A DNA stretch of 64,000 nucleotides from the NCBI GenBank assembly GCA_030710605.1, contig CP092870.1, positions 56,133,532 to 56,197,531 on the forward strand. Reading direction: 5' to 3'. This document shows, in pieces, positions 22,801 to 33,000 of this stretch. Source of the DNA: Cordylochernes scorpioides (lineage: Eukaryota; Arthropoda; Arachnida; Pseudoscorpiones; Chernetidae). Position numbers and translations under genes: made by a program. The first letter of the stretch is position 1, and each line of letters opens with the position of its first letter. Below the pieces are notes generated by a model, which made no database searches, had not been told where the DNA came from, and saw only the letters and a program-made list of their open reading frames with translations.

Positions 22801-25497
22801 AGACAACATTGTGCTATAGGCATTCTATATCTTGTACCAATCTGGACTTGTAGACAACATTGTGCTATAGGCATTCTATATTTTGTACCAATCTGGACTT
22901 GTAGACAACATTGTGCTATAGGCATTCTACCTCCTAAACCAATCTGGACTTGTAACAACATTGTGCTATAGGAATTCTACCTCCTGACCCAATCTGGACT
23001 TGTAGACAACATTGTGCTATAGGAATTCTACCTCCTGAACCAATCTGGACTTGTAGACAACATTGTGCTATAGGCATTCTACCTCCTGAACCAATCTGGA
23101 CTTGTAGACAACATTGTGCTATAGGCATTCTACCTCCTGAACCAATCTGGACTTGTAGACAACATTGTGCTATAGGCATTCTACCTCCTTAACCAATCTG
23201 GACTTGTAGACAACATTGTGCTGTAGGAATTCTACCTCCTTAACCAATCTGGACTTGTAGACAACATTGTGCTGTAGGCATTCTATATCTTGTACCAATC
23301 TGGACTTGTAGACAACATTGTGCTATAGGAATTCTACCTCCTGAACCAATCTGGACTTGTAGACAACATTGTGCTATAGGCATTCTATATCTTGTACCAA
23401 TCTGGACTTGTAGACAACATTGTGCTATAGGCATTCTACCTCCTGAACCAATCTGGACTTGTAGACAACATTGTGCTATAGGCATTCTATATCTTGTACC
23501 AATCTGGACTTGTAGACAACATTGTGCTATAGGAATTCTACCTCCTTAACCAATCTGGACTTGTAGACAACATTGTGCTGTAGGAATTCTACCTCCTAAA
23601 CCAATCTGGACTTGTAGACAACATTGTGCTATAGGCATTCTATATCTTGTACCAATCTGGACTTGTAGACAACATTGTGCTATAGGAATTCTACCTCCTG
23701 AACCAATCTGGACTTGTAGACAACATTGTGCTATAGGCATTCTATATCTTGTACCAATCTGGACTTGTAGACAACATTGTGCTATAGGCATTCTACCTCC
23801 TGAACCAATCTGGACTTGTAGACAACATTGTGCTATAGGCATTCTATATCTTGTACCAATCTGGACTTGTAGACAACATTGTGCTATAGGAATTCTACCT
23901 CCTTAACCAATCTGGACTTGTAGACAACATTGTGCTATAGGCATTCTACCTCCTGAACCAATCTGGACTTGTAGACAACATTGTGCTATAGGCATTCTAC
24001 CTCCTTAACCAATCTGGACTTGTAGACAACATTGTGCTATAGGCATTCTACCTCCTGAACCAATCTGGACTTGTAGACAACATTGTGCTATAGGCATTCT
24101 ACCTCCTGAACCAATCTGGACTTGTAGACAACATTGTGCTGTAGGAATTCTATATCTTGTACCAATCTGGACTTGTAGACAACATTGTGCTATAGGCATT
24201 CTATATCTTGTACCAATCTGGACTTGTAGACAACATTGTGCTATAGGAATTCTACCTCCTGAACCAATCTGGACTTGTAGACAACATTGTGCTTATAGGC
24301 ATTCTATATCTTGTACCAATCTGGACTTGTAGACAACATTGTGCTATAGGCATTCTACCTCCTGAACCAATCTGGACTTGTAGACAACATTGTGCTATAG
24401 GAATTCTACCTCCTGAACCAATCTGGACTTGTAGACAACATTGTGCTATAGGAATTCTACCTCCTGAACCAATCTGGACTTGTAGACAACATTGTGCTAT
24501 AGGCATTCTACCTCCTGAACCAATCTGGACTTGTAGACAACATTGTGCTATAGGCATTCTACCTCCTGAACCAATCTGGACTTGTAGACAACATTGTGCT
24601 ATAGGCATTCTACCTCCTTAACCAATCTGGACTTGTAGACAACATTGTGCTGTAGGAATTCTATCTCCTGAACCAATCTGGACTTGTAGACAACATTGTG
24701 CTATAGGCATTCTACCTCCTGAACCAATCTGGACTTGTAGACAACATTGTGCTATAGGCATTCTACCTCCTGCACCAATCTGGACTTGTAGACAACATTG
24801 TGCTATAGGCATTCTACTTCCTGAACCAATCTGGACTTGTAGACAACATTGTGCTATAGGCATTCTACCTCCTGCACCAATCTGGACTTGTAGACAACAT
24901 TGTGCTGTAGGAATTCTATCTCCTGAACCAATCTGGACTTGTAGACAACATTGTGCTATAGGCATTCTACCTCCTGAACCAATCTGGACTTGTAGTCAAC
25001 ATTGTGCTATAGGCATTCTACCTCCTGAACCAATCTGGACTTTTAGACAACATTGTGCTAAAGGCATTCTACCTCCTGCACCAATCTGGACTTGTAGACA
25101 ACATTGTGCTATAGGCATTCTACTTCCTGAACCAATCTGGACTTGTAGACAACATTGTGCTATAGGCATTCTACCTCCTGAACCAATATGGACTTGGAGA
25201 CAACATTGTGCTATAGGCATTCTACCTCCTGAACCAATCTGGACTTGTAGACAACATTGTGCTATAGGCATTCTACCTCCTGAACCAATCTGGACTTGTA
25301 GACAACATTGTGCTATAGGCATTCTACCTCCTGAACCAATCTGGACTTGTAGACAACATTGTGCTATAGGAATTCTACCTCCTGAACCAATCTGGACTTG
25401 TAGACAACATTGTGCTATAGGAATTCTACCTCCTGAACCAATCTGGACTTGTAGACAACATTGTGCTATAGGCATTCTACCTCCTGAACCAATATGT
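19836..25497. repeat. 51-bp minisatellite filling intron 6
   Basis: About 111 head-to-tail units of 51 bp, each containing ACAACATTGTGCTATAGGCA and CCAATCTGGACTTGTAG. There are two main variants between them (CTACCTCCTGAAC or TATATCTTGTAC), plus CAT/AAT and TATAGG/TGTAGG polymorphic positions. Variants recur in blocks, which suggests segmental duplication within the array. As 51 is divisible by three, 17-residue repeats read open on both strands until TTAACC variants or 1-2 bp indels stop them. Confidence 0.95.
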
Positions 25498-25572
25498 TCC
25501 ATATTGGTGGACATATTGTGAAGAAGATTGTGCTATTAACTTTAAAATATTCAATGAGAGTGAGATCAGGAC

Positions 25573-25695
25573 CTGCCAATACTTGCTGCAGATGACGAGG
25601 ACAATCCTCTGGTTATAGGGGCAACACGTGAGCTTCAAGGCACTGTGACAGAGTATGGGCTTGGATTCATTCTCAAAGAGGGAGTCAGCTGGGTT
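25573..25695 (-). CDS. WDR7: WDR7 orthologue, coding exon 6
   Basis: Encodes NPADSLFENESKPILCHSAL and QRIVLVICSKYWQ (residues 203-243), matching EPIFEEESKPIYCQNC and RSLLVVCSKYWRV. The acceptor is TGTTCCAG|AAC and the donor TTGGCAG|GTCCTG. The donor is 76 bp from the start of the minisatellite. Confidence 0.92.
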
Positions 25696-25753
25696 CTGGA
25701 ACAACATAACATTGCGGTGAGAGGAACATGGGAAAGAAGGACGAAGAACTTAC

Positions 25754-25833
25754 CTTGGGTGCACCAACCACACCTGCTGAAAGGGTCCACACCTTCACCA
25801 GGCCAGAGGCAGACAAGGCGAGCACTATGTCAT
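25754..25833 (-). CDS. WDR7: WDR7 orthologue, coding exon 5
   Basis: Encodes DIVLALSASGLVKVWTLSAG and VVGAPK (residues 177-202, with a split Asp at 176), matching DTVVALSVTGILKVWIV. The acceptor is GTTTCCAG|AT and the donor CCCAAG|GTAAGT. Intron 5 to the next exon is only 58 bp (25696..25753). Confidence 0.92.
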
Positions 25834-26029
25834 CTGGAAACATACAATATTTATTCTGTCATAACTGTAGCACAACAATGTCACCTCCACCAGACAAGAT
25901 GTAGGAGAACCTGGCACTATCCCATTTCTGGGATAACACACACAAACCATCTTTAACCAGAATGATAGTAGAGAAAGTTACCTCCGGGTTATATGATGAT
26001 CATACTCCTCTGGATTTATAGACAACCAT

Positions 26030-26185
26030 ACTTCTTTCTTATCTCCACTCAATCATATTAAGGTATCAAGCTTGTAAAGCTTGTTGATGGTGTCTGTGCC
26101 GGGGAAGAGTAGAGCTCAGCAATAAATGACTCAAAAGTCAATAATGTGTTTTGGAGTTGCAGGTTGACACTTAGTACATAGTGGG
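26030..26185 (-). mobile_element. LINE-A 3' end, reverse orientation
   Basis: TTCTTATCTCCACTCAATCA at the left is the reversed LINE-A tail. GTGTTTTGGAGTTGCAGG follows from its terminal coding region. Confidence 0.6.
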
Positions 26186-26417
26186 AAAAATATAAAACCA
26201 TACTAAGTCTTAAGACATTTCATCTCTTTAACCAATCTTTAGTTGTAGTCAACATTGCTGTGCTTTAAGGCATTTTATCTCCTATCGGTACTTGTAGATA
26301 ATAGAGTTAAAGCATTAAATTCCCTGAAAAGCCTCCGTTAATTAATGCATGAGTCAAAATGAAGAAACTGCCAAGTAAGGTAGCACTAAAATGGTCAATT
26401 TTGTTTAAAAGTTGTGT

Positions 26418-26700
26418 TTTTTTTTTTTTGCTTATCCCTAGTACACGTGGTACAGGCCATGATAATCATGGTGGGTAGTTAGCGACTGCTTTTTACTGTA
26501 AGCGCACCACATGTCTACACATGTGAAAAGCAGTTCGACTTTGCACTTACAAATGCCAGAGCCCCGTTTGGTTACTTGCACTCGCTGGTGGGGTTGGACT
26601 TTTGCAAGAATAGGGGGCCATTGGAGCATTTTTTTTTTTTAAACAGAAAAAAGTGTCCAATGCGGGAATCGAACCCGGGTCCTAGTGGTCGAAAAGTGAT
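26418..26700 (-). mobile_element. tRNA-headed SINE
   Basis: TTGCTTATCCCTAGTACACG at the left. On the minus strand there is an intact B-box-like GGGTTCGATTCCCGC near 26660. The A-box end (beyond CGACCACTAGGACC) is replaced by unrelated sequence. Confidence 0.7.
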
Positions 26701-26940
26701 TTAATCCCCCATAACCCTCTCCGAATGACCAACATTGTGAAATAAAAAATTACCAGAACTAATCCAATAAACAACTTACAGGACTTTTAACCTCCCATAA
26801 GTTTCCAGCTCCAAGATTGACCATATAGTGAAGGAGATGCTACCAACAATTTAGTCCAAAGCAATCAAGTAGTCTCAACATTATATCAATGAAGGCAGCC
26901 ATACATTGCCGTCACCTTCCCACAATTTATTTATTACCAT

Positions 26941-27308
26941 AACTCCGCCTTTGCCAGTCCCAAGCCCGGATGAAAAAGGAGGAGGGGGAGCAGTAACAAG
27001 CTCACTAAAAACCTGGTTCAGCTGGCCTGGCTGAAAGTACCCTGTAAGGGCTCCAGGGATACAGGATGAGCAGCGTTTGTACTCCATGTTAGGAGCAGCT
27101 GCACATGGTGTCTGTTCCTCATGTCAGAGGCGGCCATTTCTTTTGGAGCTAAGTCAGTGGCCTGCTACTGAATAGTGCTTCCAGTCTTAATGACAAAGGC
27201 AGACGCATTCTACTTCACCCAGTCATGATGGGTGTCAGACACTATCAAGGGTCACAACTTGATACCCTAATATGATTGAGTGGAGATGAGAAAGAAGAGG
27301 AAGAAGAT
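26941..27308 (+). mobile_element. SINE-A copy, full length
   Basis: Runs from AACTCCGCCTTTGCCAG to the tail TGGAGATGAGAAAGAAGAGG, with GGTCACAACTTGATACCCTA before the tail, as in the copy at 55757. Confidence 0.75.
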
Positions 27309-27309
27309 T

Positions 27310-27600
27310 TATTACCATCAAATCAGACGCAATATCCCCACAAGGGATGCTTGCGTTAAGCAATGACACTCAATTCAGTTACTATTTTACATAAACAATT
27401 GGTGAATTACAAGGTTTGAGTAGAAGTTTAAAGAAGAAAAGGACATTATAATCATGCTTGATTTCACATCCTACCAAGGAACACCCATTGATATAAATAC
27501 AATTACATAGTTTGGCAAGTACAGTTTTTTTTAACAAAGAGAGAAAATCATTTACAGAATTTCCTAAATTTTAAATATGAGTATTTACTATTTATAAACA
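27310..27600. other. AT-rich intron 4 sequence, nothing recognised
   Basis: I see no coding or repeat signature here. Confidence 0.5.
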
Positions 27601-28000
27601 TAATGATAAGGCACAATTTGAATTATAGAATATAAACACAATGTCTTCTTCTTTCTTATCTCCACTCAATCATGACTGGGTGAAGTAGAATGTGTCTGCC
27701 TTTGTCATTAAGACTAGGAGCACTACTCAGTGGCAGGCCAACTTAACTCTAAAAGAAATGGCTGCCTCTGAAATGAGGAACAGATGCCATGTGCAGCCGC
27801 TCCTAACATGTAGTACAAACGCTGCTCATCCTGTATCCCTGGAGCCCTTACAGGGTACTATCAGCATGGCCAGCTGAGCCCAGGTTTTTTTTAGTGAGCT
27901 TGTTACAGCTCCCCCTCCTTTTTCATCCGGGCTTGGGACCGGCAAAGGTGGAGTTATAAACACAAGGTAATAAGACCAAATCCAAATAAAATCTAATGTT
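27601..28000. repeat. Family-1 element split by a reverse SINE-A
   Basis: The family-1 outer part stops at TATAAACACAATG near 27642. SINE-A in reverse occupies 27643..27957, and TATAAACACAAGG resumes the family-1 sequence. The repeated TATAAACACAA is the likely target duplication. Confidence 0.7.
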
Positions 28001-28484
28001 GTGTTTATTTATGAACATAAAAAAATCCCTGTATTCAAAGTCTTCCCACTTTCTGTAGTTCAGGAATTTTCAAGTTTAATTCAGGTTTAAAAAAGCATGT
28101 AAGCTATTTCTGCTTAAGTGAAACCATTCCCTGATAAAAGGAAGAAGCCTCTATCCATATGCTGAAAAAGAAGTGAAGGGAAAATTAGAAAATACAGTTA
28201 AACCTGTCTATATTCCCCCTCTAAATAGCGCCTCCCTCTCTATAGCACTCGATTTTAAATATGTAGTATGATGCTATTCATATTAAATTGGTAGTATGAT
28301 GCTATTCATATTAAATATGTAGTATGATGCTATTCATATTAAATATGTAGTATGATGCTATTCATATTAAATATGTAGTATGATGCTATTCATATTAAAT
28401 AAGTTACCTCGTGAAGATAGAGGCTGCCTGGCCGGCATTCATATTTCTTGAAAAAAGATACTTCGGCCAGTATAAATCTTTTTA

Positions 28485-28530
28485 TTACCTCGACGTTTCG
28501 ACAAAAAGCTTTTGTCCTCATCAGGAGCAA
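28485..28530 (-). ncRNA. Hammerhead-ribozyme-like motif, family 2, minus arm
   Basis: On the minus strand: CTC, CTGATGA (28518..28524), then GGACAAAAGC-TTTTTGTC forming a 7-bp helix II. GAAA, the palindrome ACGT, C, and GAG follow. CTC and GAG pair as a short helix I. All invariant hammerhead core bases are present. The palindromic helix III suggests activity as a dimer. Activity is inference. Confidence 0.65.
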
Positions 28531-28604
28531 ACAAAAATTAAAAAATATAGCAAGGCGTTAAGAATAATTTTTAACGCCTTGCTATATGTTTTAATTTTTG
28601 TTTG

Positions 28605-28643
28605 CTCCTGATGAGGACAAAAGCTTTTTGTCGAAACGTTGAG
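28605..28643 (+). ncRNA. Hammerhead-ribozyme-like motif, family 2, plus arm
   Basis: CTC, then CTGATGA (28608..28614), helix II GACAAAA/TTTTGTC, GAAA (28633..28636), ACGT, T at the cleavage position, GAG. It is the mirror copy of the minus-arm motif, and the two arms form one large hairpin. Confidence 0.65.
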
Positions 28644-28787
28644 AAAATAAAAAGATTTATACTGGCCGAAGTATCTTTTTTCAAGAAATAAAAGTGACCT
28701 GTCTATAGCACCCCCTCTCTATAGCACTCTATTTTGCTGAGTCCCAAGAGGGGGCGCTATAGGCAGGTTTAACTGTAGTATCCTCAC

Positions 28788-28956
28788 CATGGTGCTTGGT
28801 AGGTCGGAAGAGATGAAGAGTGCTAATCCAGTCGGGGCAGACTCGAGAAGTCAGACTGAATCGGATTTCCAGGGTCCGGGGGTCCATCACCAGGATCTCA
28901 GCATAGTAGCCGTTGCAGAAGAGGAGGACTTCTGAGGTGCCATAGAGCTGGTAGGC
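28788..28956 (-). CDS. WDR7: WDR7 orthologue, coding exon 4
   Basis: Encodes AYQLYGTSEVLLFCNGYYAE, then ILVMDPRTLEIRFSL and CPDWISTLHLFRPTKHH (residues 120-175). It matches YQFSVG, HYPEILVVDATSLEVLYSL and SPDWISSMSIIRSH. The acceptor is GTCCTCAG|GCC and the donor CATG|GTGAGG (phase 1, Asp with exon 5). Confidence 0.93.
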
Positions 28957-29171
28957 CTGAGGACCACAACAGTCTTACTTGGGAATAGAGGACTACCATT
29001 GGTAGGACTTCTTAGCATTGCTCGAGGTTTGATCTAGCAAGTGCAGTACTGAAGAACTGGCTGTTACTGATCCTTTATTTAATGATATTGCAGACTATTT
29101 ATAATGTGGAGACATGGAGAGACAAAGAAGTGAAATGTTAAAGAATTGGCTGTTTTACTGATCTTCTATTA

Positions 29172-29666
<495 letters not shown>

Positions 29667-29740
29667 CTATTCTGGTCTTACTAAGTAGATGGCTGACATG
29701 GGATTCCACATAGGAACACAATATCAGCAGTTGTGTCAGT

Positions 29741-30072
29741 AACTCCGCATTTGCCGGTCCCAAGCCCGGATAAAAAAAAAAAAGAGGGGGAGCAGTAACA
29801 AGCTCACTAAAAAACCTGGGCTCAGCTGGCCATGCTGATAGTACCCTGTTTGGGCTCCTAATCCAGGGATACAGGATGAGCAGCGTTTGTATTCCATGTT
29901 AGGAGCGACTGCACATGGCGTCTGTTTTTCATGTCAGAGGCGGCCATTTCTTTTGGAGCTAAGTCAGCCTGCCACCGAGTAGTGCTCCCAGTCTTAATGA
30001 CAAAGGCAGACGCATTCTACTTCACCCAGTCATGATGGTTGTCAAATCTCTGTGGAGATAAGAAAGAAGAAG
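29741..30072 (+). mobile_element. SINE-A copy
   Basis: AACTCCGCATTTGCCGG start and TGGAGATAAGAAAGAAGAAG end. It lies immediately before the 76-bp array. Confidence 0.7.
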
Positions 30073-30078
30073 TCGTTA

Positions 30079-33000
30079 GTACACTGTATTTTGTAGAGTG
30101 GTGTCCTCTAGCGTGAGTGTCCTTTCATGAACCCTGTCCTACTGTATTGGTGGTGAAAACTGTACTTTGTAGAGTGGTGTCCTCTAGCAGGAGTGTCCTT
30201 TCATGAACCCTGTCCTACTGTATTGGTGGTGAAAACTGTACTTTGTAGAGTGGTGTCCTCTAGCAGGAGTGTCCTTTCATGAACCCTGTCCTACTGTATT
30301 GGTGGTGAAAACTGTACTTTGTAGAGTGGTGTCCTCTAGCAGGAGTGTCCTTTCATGAACCCTGTCCTACTGTATTGGTGGTGAAAACTGTACTTTGTAG
30401 AGTGGTGTCCTCTAGCAGGAGTGTCCTTTCATGAACCCCTGTCCTACTGTATTGGTGGTGAAAACTGTACTTTGTAGAGTGGTGTCCTCTAGCGTGAGTG
30501 TCCTTTCATGAACCCTGTCCTACTGTATTGGTGGTGAAAACTGTACTTTGTAGAGTGGTGTCCTCTAGCAGGAGTGTCCTTTCATGAACCCTGTCCTACT
30601 GTATTGGTGGTGAAAACTGTACTTTGTAGAGTGGTGTCCTCTAGCGTGAGTGTCCTTTCATGAACCCTGTCCTACTGTATTGGTGGTGAAAAACTGTACT
30701 TTGTAGAGTGGTGTCCTCTAGCAGGAGTGTCCTTTCATGAACCCTGTCCTACTGTATTGGTGGTGAAAACTGTACTTTGTAGAGTGGTGTCCTCTAGCAG
30801 GAGTGTCCTTTCATGAACCCAGTCCTACTGTATTGGTGGTGAAAACTGTACTTTGTAGAGTGGTGTCCTCTAGCGTGAGTGTCCTTTCATGAACCCTGTC
30901 CTACTGTATTGGTGGTGAAAACTGTACTTTGTAGAGTGGTGTCCTCTAGCGTGAGTGTCCTTTCATGAACCCTGTCCTACTGTATTGGTGGTGAAAACTG
31001 TACTTTGTAGAGTGGTGTCCTCTAGCAGGAGTGTCCTTTCATGAACCCTGTCCTACTGTATTGGTGGTGAAAACTGTACTTTGTAGAGTGGTGTCCTCTA
31101 GCGTGAGTGTCCTTTCATGAACCCTGTCCTACTGTATTGGTGGTGAAAACTGTACTTTGTAGAGTGGTGTCCTCTAGCGTGAGTGTCCTTTCATGAACCC
31201 TGTCCTACTGTATTGGTGGTGAAAACTGTACTTTGTAGAGTGGTGTCCTCTAGCAGGAGTGTCCTTTCATGAACCCTGTCCTACTGTATTGGTGGTGAAA
31301 ACTGTACTTTGTAGAGTGGTGTCCTCTAGCAGGAGTGTCCTTTCATGAACCCTGTCCTACTGTATTGGTGGTGAAAACTGTACTTTGTAGAGTGGTGTCC
31401 TCTAGCAGGAGTGTCCTTTCATGAACCCTGTCCTACTGTATTGGTGGTGAAAACTGTACTTTGTAGAGTGGTGTCCTCTAGCAGGAGTGTCCTTTCATGA
31501 ACCCTGTCCTACTGTATTGGTGGTGAAAACTGTACTTTGTAGAGTTGGTGTCCTCTAGCGTGAGTGTCCTTTCATGAACCCTGTCCTACTGTATTGGTGG
31601 TGAAAACTGTACTTTGTAGAGTGGTGTCCTCTAGCGTGAGTGTCCTTTCATGAACCCTGTCCTACTGTATTGGTGGTGAAAACTGTACTTTGTAGAGTGG
31701 TGTCCTCTAGCGTGAGTGTCCTTTCATGAACCCTGTCCTACTGTATGGTGGTGAAAACTGTCCTACTGTATTGGTGGTGAAAACTGTACTTTGTAGAGTG
31801 GTGTCCTCTAGCGTGAGTGTCCTTTCATGAACCCTGTCCTACTGTATTGGTGGTGAAAACTGTACTTTGTAGAGTGGTGTCCTCTAGCAGGAGTGTCCTT
31901 TCATGAACCCTGTCCTACTGTATTGGTGGTGAAAACTGTACTTTGTAGAGTGGTGTCCTCTAGCGTGAGTGTCCTTTCATGAACCCTGTCCTACTGTATT
32001 GGTGTGAAAACTGTACTTTGTAGAGTGGTGTCCTCTAGCGTGAGTGTCCTTTCATGAACCCTGTCCTACTGTATTGGTGGTGAAAACTGTCCTACTGTAT
32101 TGGTGGTGAAAACTGTACTTTGTAGAGTGGTGTCCTCTAGCGTGAGTGTCCTTTCATGAACCCTGTCCTACTGTATTGGTGGTGAAAACTGTACTTTGTA
32201 GAGTGGTGTCCTCTAGCGTGAGTGTCCTTTCATGAACCCTGTCCTACTGTATTGGTGGTGAAAACTGTACTTTGTAGGTGGTGTCCTCTAGCGTGAGTGT
32301 CCTTTCATGAACCCTGTCCTACTGTATTGGTGGTGAAAACTGTACTTTGTAGAGTGGTGTCCTCTAGCGTGAGTGTCCTTTCATGAACCCTGTCCTACTG
32401 TATTGGTGGTGAAAACTGTACTTTGTAGAGTGGTGTCCTCTAGCGTGAGTGTCCTTTCATGAACCCTGTCCTACTGTATTGGGTGGTGAAAACTGTACTT
32501 TGTAGAGTGGTGTCCTCTAGCGTGAGTGTCCTTTCATGAACCCTGTCCTACTGTATTGGTGGTGAAAACTGTACTTTGTAGAGTGGTGTCCTCTAGCGTG
32601 AGTGTCCTTTCATGAACCCTGTCCTACTGTATTGGTGGTGAAAACTGTACTTTGTAGAGTGGTGTCCTCTAGCAGGAGTGTCCTTTCATGAACCCTGTCC
32701 TACTGTATTGGTGGTGAAAACTGTACTTTGTAGAGTGGTGTCCTCTAGCGTGAGTGTCCTTTCATGAACCCTGTCCTACTGTATTGGTGGTGAAAACTGT
32801 ACTTTGTAGAGTGGTGTCCCTCTAGCGTGAGTGTCCTTTCATGAACCCTGTCCTACTGTATTGGTGGTGAAAACTGTACTTTGTAGAGTGGTGTCCACTA
32901 GCTGGAGTGTCCTTTCATGAACCCTGTCCTACTGTATTGGTGGTGTGAAACCTGTACTTTGTAGAGTGGTGTCCTCTAGCCGGGTTTGTCCTTTCATGAA

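Larger units (their letters stand above)
28195..28775. mobile_element. Pogo-like MITE-2 interrupted by a family-2 hammerhead pair
   Basis: The termini CAGTTAAACCTGTCTATA and CTATAGGCAGGTTTAACTG are inverted repeats flanked by TA at both ends. Intact relatives at 40957 and 41639 are about 160 bp. This one is enlarged by five copies of a 28-bp repeat (ATGTAGTATGATGCTATTCA unit, 28259..28400) and by the inverted family-2 insertion at about 28405..28690. Confidence 0.8.

Noticed and set aside
19836-25514. Open frames made of 17-residue repeats (IAQCCLQVQIGSGGR type) on both strands
   Set aside because: A by-product of the 51-bp array in intron 6. Frames are repeatedly broken by indels and by TTAACC variants, and there is no start or splice context.
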